NCBI GenBank assembly: GCA_015066385.1
Contig: SVOJ01000012.1
Span: 19,201 to 83,200 of the forward strand
From: Oscillospiraceae bacterium
GTDB lineage: Bacteria > Bacillota > Clostridia > Oscillospirales > Acutalibacteraceae
Direction of reading: 5' to 3'
DNA: 64,000 nt
Of this stretch, positions 49,666 to 56,757 are shown one piece after another (positions within the stretch are counted from its first letter, which is position 1; each line of letters begins with the position of its first letter). The notes under the pieces were generated by a model that was given only the letters and a program-made list of their open reading frames with translations, was not told where the DNA came from and ran no database searches. Both the position numbers and the translations under genes were made by a program.

Positions 49666-50352
49666 TTAACCAATTGCAAAACCTTTTATATGGAAAGAAT
49701 CATAATCTTCAAAAATATTATATTGATAGCATTCAAAAGAGAAGAATCCCCGATCATCTGTTTTAATGCTCACATTATCAAGATTAGCCCCTTTTTCCTC
49801 TTTTGTCAAACAATAATGGCGATCTTCTGCCGCATCATTGTTACTTGCTAAATATTGCACATGCAAATTTATGCGCATATTTTGTTCTTGCAACAAATCA
49901 CAAGCGCCTTCAACTTTAATATAATATCTGTATTTTTGAACATTTGATGTATCCATTGCACCATTATTTGTTTCCCACACGCCATTATAGCGTTCTTTTG
50001 TGATTTCAATATTAGTTATTTTTACCTCCGTTTCACCAACAATCTCATTTGGTCCACTTTCTTCATCCCACTGGAAAATATTATAATCAACTGTTTTTGC
50101 ATACGGCAAAGTCTGACTTTCATGCAGAACAAGCTTTGTTCCGTCTTCCCATGCAGCTGCATCGTCAAGAACAATCGGTTCTTCAAGACCTACCGCCATG
50201 CGTAACACACTGCGTGCATCCGCACTTTCAATTTTTCCGTTGCCGTCAATATCACCCAGATATTTTGCGGTGCTTGCAGAAGCAGTCAGGCAAACAACAG
50301 TGGTAACCAACGAAGTAAAAATCGCAGACAGAACAATCAACATCTTTTTCAT
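49666..50352 (-). CDS. Secreted dockerin-domain protein
   Basis: ATG 50352 (MKKMLIVLSAIFTSL) follows GGAGG; the track start lies inside lepB. This is a 228-residue protein with a signal peptide (about 1-28). Residues 32-62 (YLGDIDGNGKIESADARSVLRMAVGLE) carry one calcium-binding dockerin-type repeat. The rest (60-228) is beta-rich with no known enzyme motif. It is more AT-rich than lepB and rbgA and interrupts their usual adjacency. The lepB terminator lies just before its ribosome site, so its transcription relies on read-through or an unseen promoter. Confidence 0.75.
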   Translation of the reverse strand: MKKMLIVLSAIFTSLVTTVVCLTASASTAKYLGDIDGNGKIESADARSVLRMAVGLEEPIVLDDAAAWEDGTKLVLHESQTLPYAKTVDYNIFQWDEESGPNEIVGETEVKITNIEITKERYNGVWETNNGAMDTSNVQKYRYYIKVEGACDLLQEQNMRINLHVQYLASNNDAAEDRHYCLTKEEKGANLDNVSIKTDDRGFFSFECYQYNIFEDYDSFHIKGFAIG

Positions 50353-50364
50353 CCTTATAACCTC

Positions 50365-50399
50365 CAAAAAAAGCCGCAAAAGGCTTTCGCCCTGCGGCT
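50365..50399 (-). terminator. Terminator after lepB
   Basis: On the minus strand AGCCGCA pairs with TGCGGCT and is followed by seven T, directly before the ribosome site of the dockerin-like gene. Confidence 0.85.
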
Positions 50400-50404
50400 G
50401 TATT

Positions 50405-50935
50405 TTATTCGTAAATATTCCAATCGGAACTGACACGGCAGATGGCTTTGCCGAGCAGGTAGTCTTCCTGAATAAAGCCGATATCGGCATAACGGCTGTC
50501 CAGCGAAATGGGACGGTTATCACCAAGCACAAAAACACAATCTTCGGGCACGGTCAGAGGGAATTGGGCCGAACCGTAACGGTTGCCCGACACATCGCCG
50601 TTGATGATATAAGCCGTTTCATCCAGAGGTTCGCCGTTGCGAATAAATGTGCCGTCTTCGGCGCGGTCCACAACATCGCCTTCCTTGGCAACGATACGCT
50701 TGACAATGTTTTCATGGCGGCTGTTTTCCTGCGTGGAAATGATGATATCGCCGTAATCAGGCTCGCCGTAATAAGGCATGACCAGCAACCAGTCCCCGTC
50801 AGCCAGCGTATAATCCATGGAGTCACCCGACACACCGACCATACGGAAGCAGAAAGTGAACAAAACCGCAATAACCGTGATGGCAGGCACCAGAACGGAA
50901 ACAAGTTCATAAAAGAGTTCGTTGATTTTTTTCAT
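50405..50935 (-). CDS. lepB: Signal peptidase I
   Basis: This is a 176-residue membrane protease that removes signal peptides from secreted proteins. One N-terminal membrane segment (LVPAITVIAVLFTFCF) is followed by the catalytic Ser in GVSGDSMDYTLADGDW near residue 38, the catalytic Lys in ENIVKRIVAKEGD near 78, and the conserved VFVLGDNRPISLDSR near 135. Both catalytic residues are present. It lies between rplS and the dockerin-like gene, each separated by a terminator. Confidence 0.94.
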   Translation of the reverse strand: MKKINELFYELVSVLVPAITVIAVLFTFCFRMVGVSGDSMDYTLADGDWLLVMPYYGEPDYGDIIISTQENSRHENIVKRIVAKEGDVVDRAEDGTFIRNGEPLDETAYIINGDVSGNRYGSAQFPLTVPEDCVFVLGDNRPISLDSRYADIGFIQEDYLLGKAICRVSSDWNIYE

Positions 50936-50978
50936 AAAATGTTTACACCGCTTTCATGTGTAAATATGCAGATAACTA

Positions 50979-51003
50979 AAAAAGGGGACACACTTGTCCC
51001 CTT
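50979..51003 (-). terminator. Terminator after rplS
   Basis: On the minus strand AAGGGGACA pairs with TGTCCCCTT and is followed by T, between rplS and lepB. Confidence 0.85.
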
Positions 51004-51020
51004 CTCTTTTGCAGTAAAAC

Positions 51021-51365
51021 TTACTTGATGAGTTCCTTGACCTTAGCAGCCTTACCGACTCTGCCGCGAAGATAATACAGCTTAGCTCTGCGGACACGAC
51101 CATGTCTGATGATTTCAACCTTAGCAACGTTGGGGCTGTGGATGGGGAAAACTCTTTCTACGCCTACGCCGTAGGAAAGTCTGCGAACCGTGAAGGTTTC
51201 GGAAACGCCGCTGCCCTTGCGAGCGATAACGGTGCCTTCAAATACCTGGATTCTTTCTTTGTTGCCTTCGCGGATCTTGACGTGAACACGAACGGTGTCA
51301 CCGACCACTACTTCGGGCATTTCTGCTTTGAGGCTCGACTGAGCGACAAGTTTGAGTGCGTCCAT
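51021..51365 (-). CDS. rplS: 50S ribosomal protein L19
   Basis: This is a 114-residue ribosomal protein at the 30S-50S interface. [84 protein letters not shown] cover the full family profile. A conserved RNA leader and a strong promoter precede it. It is the first gene of the rplS-lepB-rbgA-rnhB cluster. Confidence 0.97.
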   Translation of the reverse strand: MDALKLVAQSSLKAEMPEVVVGDTVRVHVKIREGNKERIQVFEGTVIARKGSGVSETFTVRRLSYGVGVERVFPIHSPNVAKVEIIRHGRVRRAKLYYLRGRVGKAAKVKELIK

Positions 51366-51477
51366 TTTAATATCCTCCGTTTCATTGTCAGACGTTCATG
51401 TTCTTTGACAGAGGACCGTCCGTTTCTGTACTTTTTGTGTACGTCTCGCCGTGGGTGGACTCCCACGCTCAGAACGC
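51366..51477 (-). promoter_or_regulatory. Probable L19 ribosomal protein leader RNA
   Basis: The 110-nt leader before rplS starts with the hairpin GAGCGTGGG-AGT-CCACCCACGGC and contains AGACGTACAC and GAACGTCTGAC segments that can pair with it at a distance. Structured leaders of this position and size are known for Firmicutes rplS, where L19 represses its own synthesis. Assignment is by context and fold; no covariance search was possible. Confidence 0.55.
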
Positions 51478-51483
51478 TGTAAT

Positions 51484-51512
51484 ATAATAGCACAATTCAA
51501 AACGAATTGCAA
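51484..51512 (-). promoter_or_regulatory. rplS promoter
   Basis: On the minus strand TTGCAA and TATTAT are 17 bp apart, directly before the leader RNA. Confidence 0.75.
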
Positions 51513-51563
51513 GCATTATTTTTGCAAAAACATAAAAAGTTTCACAACTTTTAAGATCGTATT

Positions 51564-52676
51564 TTATTTAAAATACATATAAACCTGGCATTTGATCATG
51601 CCGTTGTAGAGTTTTCTGCGTTTGTCGGCTTTTCTGCCGAAGCAACGCTCGAATTCGTCGTCGGCGGTGATGACGGTATAACTCCAGCCCTTTTTCGGAA
51701 TAAAGAGCTTGCCCATGTCGGTATACAGTTTTCTTGCATTTTCGGCATCAAGAAGACGTTCCCCGTAAGGGGGATTGACGATGAGAGTACCGCGTTCACT
51801 CTCAGGTGCAAAATCACGCAGATCCTTTTTTGTCAGATGAATACAATCGGCAACCCCTGCACGCAGGGCATTTTCTTTTGCAATTTTGAGTGCATTTTCG
51901 TCAATATCCGAGCCGAATGCCTCAAAGGGTTCATCCGTTTTTTCGGCGGATTTGGCACGGTCGCGTTCATCTTTCCAGATTTCGGCGGGCACCTGCGACC
52001 ATTTTTCGGCGGTAAAATGTCGTTTAAGCCCCGGTGCAATGTTGCGTGCCATAAGTGCACCTTCCACAAGAATGGTACCAGAACCGCACATGGGATCATA
52101 AAGCGTGTGATAGGGACGAAGTCTTGAAATATTGCAAAGCGAAGCGGCAAGTGTTTCCTTGAGCGGTGCGGCATTGGCGGCGGGACGGTAACCGCGCTTG
52201 TGCAATCCGTAACCGGACGTGTCAATGAGCAGCGACACCACATTTTTCATAATGGAAAACTGAATCTGATACAGTGCACCCGTTTCTTCAAACCACGGAA
52301 TGCGGTAGCGCAGTTTGAGCCGTTCAACTACCGCTTTTTTGATGATCGACTGGCAGTCGCTGACACTGAACAGATCGGAATTGAGTGAATAGCCCTTGAC
52401 GGGGAAGGCATCGTTTTTGCCGATCCATTCTTCCCACGGCAGGGCCTTTGTGCCCTGAAAAAGATCTTCAAACGAATGTGCCTCAAACGAGCCGACAAAC
52501 ACCTGAATGCGTTCGGCATAGCGACAACAGATATTAGCCCTTGCAAGCACGGCGGCATCACCCGAAAACAGCACTCTGCCGTTTTCGGCATTGACGTCCG
52601 AAGCACCGAGATTACGCAGTTCATCGGCAATCAGGCCTTCGAGTCCTAACAGACACGGGACACAAAAACGAAACAT
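51564..52676 (-). CDS. THUMP-domain class I SAM-dependent RNA methyltransferase (RlmL N-half/YpsC-like)
   Basis: ATG 52676 (MFRFCVPCLLGLEGLIADEL) follows AAAGGAG; the product is 370 residues. Residues 1-160 are the THUMP RNA-binding part (LRNLGASDVNAENGRVLFSG). Residues 165-370 are the methyltransferase: LYDPMCGSGTILVEGALMARNIAPG near 195 binds SAM, and TLIVNPPYGERL near 305 is the catalytic NPPY motif for N2-guanine methylation. The homologue YpsC (RlmL-like) modifies 23S rRNA. It is a single gene in this context. Confidence 0.92.
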   Translation of the reverse strand: MFRFCVPCLLGLEGLIADELRNLGASDVNAENGRVLFSGDAAVLARANICCRYAERIQVFVGSFEAHSFEDLFQGTKALPWEEWIGKNDAFPVKGYSLNSDLFSVSDCQSIIKKAVVERLKLRYRIPWFEETGALYQIQFSIMKNVVSLLIDTSGYGLHKRGYRPAANAAPLKETLAASLCNISRLRPYHTLYDPMCGSGTILVEGALMARNIAPGLKRHFTAEKWSQVPAEIWKDERDRAKSAEKTDEPFEAFGSDIDENALKIAKENALRAGVADCIHLTKKDLRDFAPESERGTLIVNPPYGERLLDAENARKLYTDMGKLFIPKKGWSYTVITADDEFERCFGRKADKRRKLYNGMIKCQVYMYFK

Positions 52677-52817
52677 AACTTTTCTCCTTTGTCCGCACCC
52701 TTGCAAAATCGGCACGGAGTGTATTTTCAGCGTTATTATACCTTGTTGCACCTGTTTTGTCAACGCAAAAACCACACCTATCTGTCGATACAAAAATATC
52801 AGATGGGCACAAAAAAA

Positions 52818-53903
52818 CTACTCAAACTCCGTGCAATTCGCACAGGCGACCCATTTGTCATTCTCTTTATGACAAATGACCGTAAACCGCTGTTCACCGA
52901 CTGCCAATATGACCGTTGCATCGTCCGCTTTTACTGTGGACGATGCAAGTTGCACTTCGTCTTCCTGCACATGCAACCGGCGTCCGGTTTCGCTGTTTAT
53001 CAGATATTCGGTTGCCGCCTCACGGAACGGAGCATTGCCGACAATGGACCTTAGCACAAAAAACATGCTCAACAGAAATACCATCACCACAGCAAACCAA
53101 ACAGCTTTGAATTGTATTTTTCTTTTATCTTTTTTCGTATTTCCGTACAAAATCGGTGAAGCGGCAGGCGCATAATCCGAATGCACAAAATCGTCCAACT
53201 GATCCTGAAACACAACACAGGTTCCGGTTATGCGATCCCCCAGCCCTTGCCCCGTTGCATCAATCACAAAGTCATCAAACAGAAACAAGAAGAAAAAAAG
53301 GTTACGCAGAATCAGTTGTTTATTGGAGGCATTCTCCCCCGTTTTGCAGTCAATGACCACCAGCCCTTGCTTTTTGTAACCAAAGCTGCGCCCCTTTCCG
53401 ATCACATCACGGAAAACAAACAGAGATAGCACAATCAAAATGACCGTCGGGGCCAACAGTGCAACCGCCAGTACGGGAAACATCTGCTGTACATTCTGCA
53501 GATCTGTAACAAGGTTTGCACGCAATATAATGAGCAACAAAAAAGCAAGAAGCGGTAGCAATGAAAGCACCCAATCTGTCATATCGGCTTTGCTTCTTCG
53601 CCAGCGAACACCCGAGGTCAGAAAAACATCAATATGCCCGACAAATTCCTTTTTGCGTCTTCGTCTGCGTTCTTCTTCGCTTTCCTGTGTGGGCTCACAT
53701 TCCCCGTTCATCAACTCCTGTGCACTGACACCCAGAATTTCTGCAAGTGTGAACAGGGTTTCAATACGAGGTTTGCTTTCGCCGTTTTCCCATTTGGAAA
53801 CAGCCGCAGGGGTGACAGAAAGTTGCTGGGCAAGTTCTGCCTGTGTTATCCCTTTTTGCTCACGCAAGGTGCAGACAAAATTGCCGAATTTGTAATCATT
53901 CAT
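52818..53903 (-). CDS. XRE helix-turn-helix protein fused to an RDD membrane domain
   Basis: ATG 53903 (MNDYKFGNFVCTLR) is chosen on the AGAGGGTG site; the product is 361 residues. Residues 1-65 form a Cro/C1-type HTH (REQKGITQAELAQQLSVTPAAVSKWENGESKP). An Arg/Glu-rich linker follows, then RDD-like membrane segments (about 120-220 and 275-300) with DVIGKGRSFGYKKQGLVVID and DATGQGLGDRITGTCVV. The C-terminal 60 residues are outside the membrane. A membrane-bound DNA-binding protein of this kind may sense the envelope and repress locally. Its own promoter has an inverted repeat around the -10. Confidence 0.82.
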   Translation of the reverse strand: MNDYKFGNFVCTLREQKGITQAELAQQLSVTPAAVSKWENGESKPRIETLFTLAEILGVSAQELMNGECEPTQESEEERRRRRKKEFVGHIDVFLTSGVRWRRSKADMTDWVLSLLPLLAFLLLIILRANLVTDLQNVQQMFPVLAVALLAPTVILIVLSLFVFRDVIGKGRSFGYKKQGLVVIDCKTGENASNKQLILRNLFFFLFLFDDFVIDATGQGLGDRITGTCVVFQDQLDDFVHSDYAPAASPILYGNTKKDKRKIQFKAVWFAVVMVFLLSMFFVLRSIVGNAPFREAATEYLINSETGRRLHVQEDEVQLASSTVKADDATVILAVGEQRFTVICHKENDKWVACANCTEFE

Positions 53904-53935
53904 CTTTTCACACCCTCTCTCTTCGGTTTTACAAA

Positions 53936-53984
53936 ACACGGCTTCCTGTTGCCGAGTATAGCACAAGAAGCCGTGTTTTTGCAA
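53936..53984 (-). promoter_or_regulatory. Promoter with inverted repeat for the HTH-RDD gene
   Basis: On the minus strand TTGCAA (53979-53984) and TATACT (53955-53960) are 18 bp apart. The perfect 10-bp repeat ACACGGCTTC / GAAGCCGTGT (53936-53945 and 53967-53976) flanks the -10 symmetrically, suggesting an operator. It might also fold as a terminator on the plus strand. Confidence 0.6.
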
Positions 53985-54056
53985 GAATTTCGGTGTTGAA
54001 TTTCAGTTGATATTCTTAATTACAGACACTTTTCTATTATTTTGTCTTAAATTTGT

Positions 54057-56459
54057 TCATCTGTGCAGGTTCTTGATTTCCTCAATCGGGCCTGCAAAGT
54101 CGTCGCCGACATTCGGCAGCTTCTTCGTGCCGTTGACAAAGCCGTTGAAGATCATACCCTTGCGGTCGGTTGACATCTGGAATTTGGAAACGGTACGAAC
54201 AAGAAGGGTCTTTTCATCTTCGTTGGTGAGATACACGCATTCGTTGAGCATGACCTTGACCTTTGCGGCGGCTTTTGCTGTGACGGTGACACAGATGCCC
54301 TTGCCGCATTTGGAAACAGCATTCTTTGCGCGCTTGCCGTCCACGGTGACGATTACATCGGCACGGACAACGTCCTTGAACATAAAGTGATACGTTCTTT
54401 CGGCAGGAACGATGTTGTCTTCACCCTCTGCTTTTTCGGCAAGGAAAGTGAGCTTGTCGCCGTCTTCAGCCACGGTGAACTTCGTCTTGAAGAAAGCGCC
54501 GTTCTTGTAGTTGAGGGTCTCGCCGTCATCTTCATACATGGTGAACGAGTTGTTGCCGCGGTAGATGAGAATATCCATTTCCTTGGGATTGGTGCAGTCG
54601 TTTTCGGTGTCGTTGGTGCTCATGGGGATGATCGCACCCTGTTTTGCGAGCACGGGAATGGTGTCGATATCGCGGTACATCTTGACAAAACGATTGCCCG
54701 AATAGATGCGGTCGGTAAAAATGTCGGTATATCTGCCTTCGGGAATCCACACGTTGACCCCTGCAAGATTGGTCTTGTCGGAAGTGTGCTCGGTGATGGG
54801 GGCGACGATCATTTCCGTACCGAAGAAGAACTCATTCTTACAATTATAGGCGTTTTCATCCTTCGGATAAGCATAATACATCGGCTCACAGATGGCTCTG
54901 CAATCGTTGTGGGTACGATAGTTCATGGTGTAGATATAGGGCAGCAACTTGTGGCGAAGACGAAGTGCATCCGTGGCAGCTTTGGCGGCGGGACCGCTGT
55001 AGTTCCACGGCTCCTTGCCTGCAAATTCGTTGTTGGTGGAGTGCAGTCGCATGATGGGGCTGAACACACCGAGTTGTACCCAACGGACATACAGTTCATC
55101 GTCCTTTTTGCCCATACAGTGACCGCCGATATCATGACTCCACCACGGATAGGCAATGTTGGAAGCGGTGGCGGTAAAGCCCGGCTGGAAGTCGAGGCTC
55201 TTCCATGTCTGGGTGGTGTCGCCGCTGAATCCCAAGGGATAACGCTGACTGCCGGCTCCGCAGAAACGGGACAGAATCAGCGGACGGTTGCCGTGCTTGG
55301 CATTGTCGAGGAAGTGATAATGGTTGAGTGCCCACAGCGGATCAAGCCCTTTGACGGCAGTGTTTTTGCCCTGCTGCCAGTCGATCCACCAGAAATCAAC
55401 GCCCTTTTCCTCATAAGGACGGTGGAGAATATCGAAATAATTTTCAATAAAACGCTTGTTTGTGATGTCAAATGCAACCGCTTTTTTGCTTGCGGGGTCG
55501 ATATCCATGGCCTTTGCCATTTCTTCGTACTGATCTTCAAACCAACGCACACCCATGGACGGATGGATGTTGAAAGTCACGCGGTAACCGTCGTCCTTGA
55601 GTTTTTTGAGGAAGGCATCGGGATCGGGGAACAGTTCGGTGTTGAAGCTGTAACCCGTCCAACCCGTTGACCATACGTCATACACATATTCCATGAAGTT
55701 GCGGTGGAAGCCGGGTTTGTGGCTGTCCTTACCGAATTTCTTTTTGATATTGACCCAGTGCCAGTCCATATCGACCGTGGCAACCGTTACGGGGATTTTT
55801 TCTTCCTTGAAACGATCCATAAGCGACAGATATTCGTCCTGCGTGTATGCCTTATATCGGCTCCACCAGTTGGAAAGGGCATAACGCGGAATCAGCGGCA
55901 CATTGCCCGTAAGTTTATACAGGTCGGTGGTGGCACCGATGTAATCATTGCCGTAAGCGAAGTAATAAATATCGGTTTCTTTGTTGTCACGCGGCAGAAT
56001 GGTGCCGTCTTCTTTCATGGCAAGGGTGTTGCTGTCGTCAAGCAGTGCCACACCGTTTTTGGAACACACACCGTCGGTCAGGGTAATGATGCCTGCGGTG
56101 ATGTCGAGGGTGCGGCAGGTACCCTTGAGGTTACCCTTGTTGAAATCCGTCACCTTTTTGCCGCCTGCAAGGGTAATATACTGCATCTTTTGTGCTTTCA
56201 AAGAATAAACAAAGGTGACTTCGGCGGTGCGGATCTGCACGGTGTCTGCAATTTCAAAAACCTTGATGGTAGGGTCTGCAAAGTCACGGAACCACACACT
56301 CTGCGTGGCTTCGTCGCAGAATTTGCCGTCTTCCTGCACTTCCACGCGAAGCAGACGGTCGGTAATGACGGAAAATCTTGTATTGCTCTTCACAAAAACG
56401 TTTTTTGCGGGACAAAGGGGCGAGGCTTCAATTTTAAATCTCTGTGCAAAAGTATCCAT
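54057..56459 (-). CDS. GH31 alpha-glucosidase/alpha-xylosidase family enzyme
   Basis: This is an 800-residue cytoplasmic enzyme starting at ATG 56459 behind AGGAGA. The N-terminal beta domain includes FYFAYGNDYIGATTDLYKLTG-like sequence near residue 165. The barrel starts at PLIPRYALSNWWSRYKAYTQDEYL near 185, the nucleophile Asp is in DFWWIDWQQG near 358, and the acid/base Asp is in FSGDTTQTWKSL near 417. GWTGYSFNTELFPDP and the C-terminal beta domains follow. GH31 enzymes hydrolyse or transfer terminal alpha-glucosyl or alpha-xylosyl groups. It diverges from the giant glucan synthase gene. Confidence 0.92.
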   Translation of the reverse strand: MDTFAQRFKIEASPLCPAKNVFVKSNTRFSVITDRLLRVEVQEDGKFCDEATQSVWFRDFADPTIKVFEIADTVQIRTAEVTFVYSLKAQKMQYITLAGGKKVTDFNKGNLKGTCRTLDITAGIITLTDGVCSKNGVALLDDSNTLAMKEDGTILPRDNKETDIYYFAYGNDYIGATTDLYKLTGNVPLIPRYALSNWWSRYKAYTQDEYLSLMDRFKEEKIPVTVATVDMDWHWVNIKKKFGKDSHKPGFHRNFMEYVYDVWSTGWTGYSFNTELFPDPDAFLKKLKDDGYRVTFNIHPSMGVRWFEDQYEEMAKAMDIDPASKKAVAFDITNKRFIENYFDILHRPYEEKGVDFWWIDWQQGKNTAVKGLDPLWALNHYHFLDNAKHGNRPLILSRFCGAGSQRYPLGFSGDTTQTWKSLDFQPGFTATASNIAYPWWSHDIGGHCMGKKDDELYVRWVQLGVFSPIMRLHSTNNEFAGKEPWNYSGPAAKAATDALRLRHKLLPYIYTMNYRTHNDCRAICEPMYYAYPKDENAYNCKNEFFFGTEMIVAPITEHTSDKTNLAGVNVWIPEGRYTDIFTDRIYSGNRFVKMYRDIDTIPVLAKQGAIIPMSTNDTENDCTNPKEMDILIYRGNNSFTMYEDDGETLNYKNGAFFKTKFTVAEDGDKLTFLAEKAEGEDNIVPAERTYHFMFKDVVRADVIVTVDGKRAKNAVSKCGKGICVTVTAKAAAKVKVMLNECVYLTNEDEKTLLVRTVSKFQMSTDRKGMIFNGFVNGTKKLPNVGDDFAGPIEEIKNLHR

Positions 56460-56483
56460 TTTATATTCTCCTGATTTATTTTT

Positions 56484-56642
56484 TTACAGATGGGTCTGGC
56501 GGATAAAGCAGTTGCGTCTGCCTTCGAGCCAATCGGGTCAGTGCAAGACTTTTTCGCCCATGATCGCCATAAGTTTGATGTGCTTTGTTTTGAGCGTGCC
56601 GTCTTCAAAGCCTTTCCTGCTCTCTTTTATACATATTAACAT
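56484..56642 (-). pseudogene. Broken gene remnant with in-frame TGA
   Basis: On the minus strand one reading frame encodes KESRKGFEDGTLKTKHIK, then VLH, TGA, PDWLEGRRNCFIRQTHL and TAA. The frame is the same on both sides of the TGA (56538-56540), so one base change (TGG to TGA) explains it. There is no ribosome site and the upstream part is missing. It lies directly upstream of the GH31 gene, whose ribosome site starts after the remnant. The family is not recognised. Confidence 0.5.
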
Positions 56643-56652
56643 AATAACACAA

Positions 56653-56694
56653 AGGTTGCAAGATAAATTCCTGCAACCTGTTTTTCCCTTTTTT
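56653..56694 (+). terminator. Hairpin with T tract before the glucan synthase gene
   Basis: AGGTTGCA pairs with TGCAACCT, followed by TTTTT and TTTTTT. No plus-strand gene lies upstream, so it may protect the next gene from antisense read-through or be part of its leader. Confidence 0.55.
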
Positions 56695-56757
56695 GCATTT
56701 TTCTTCGGATTTCAGGCAAAACTATCGGGAGAAAATGCTTTCACGGAGGAAAACAAG

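Noticed and set aside
54387-55670. 427-residue plus-strand ORF
   Set aside because: Antisense to the GH31 gene, whose catalytic motifs are complete.
56538-56540. In-frame TGA as a selenocysteine codon
   Set aside because: The piece has no start site and no redox or selenoprotein context; a nonsense mutation in a remnant is simpler.
56215-56757. First 181 codons of the 2539-residue ORF as part of the glucan synthase
   Set aside because: They lie in the GH31 gene and a T-ended hairpin; the GGAGG-GTG at 56758 is the first good start.
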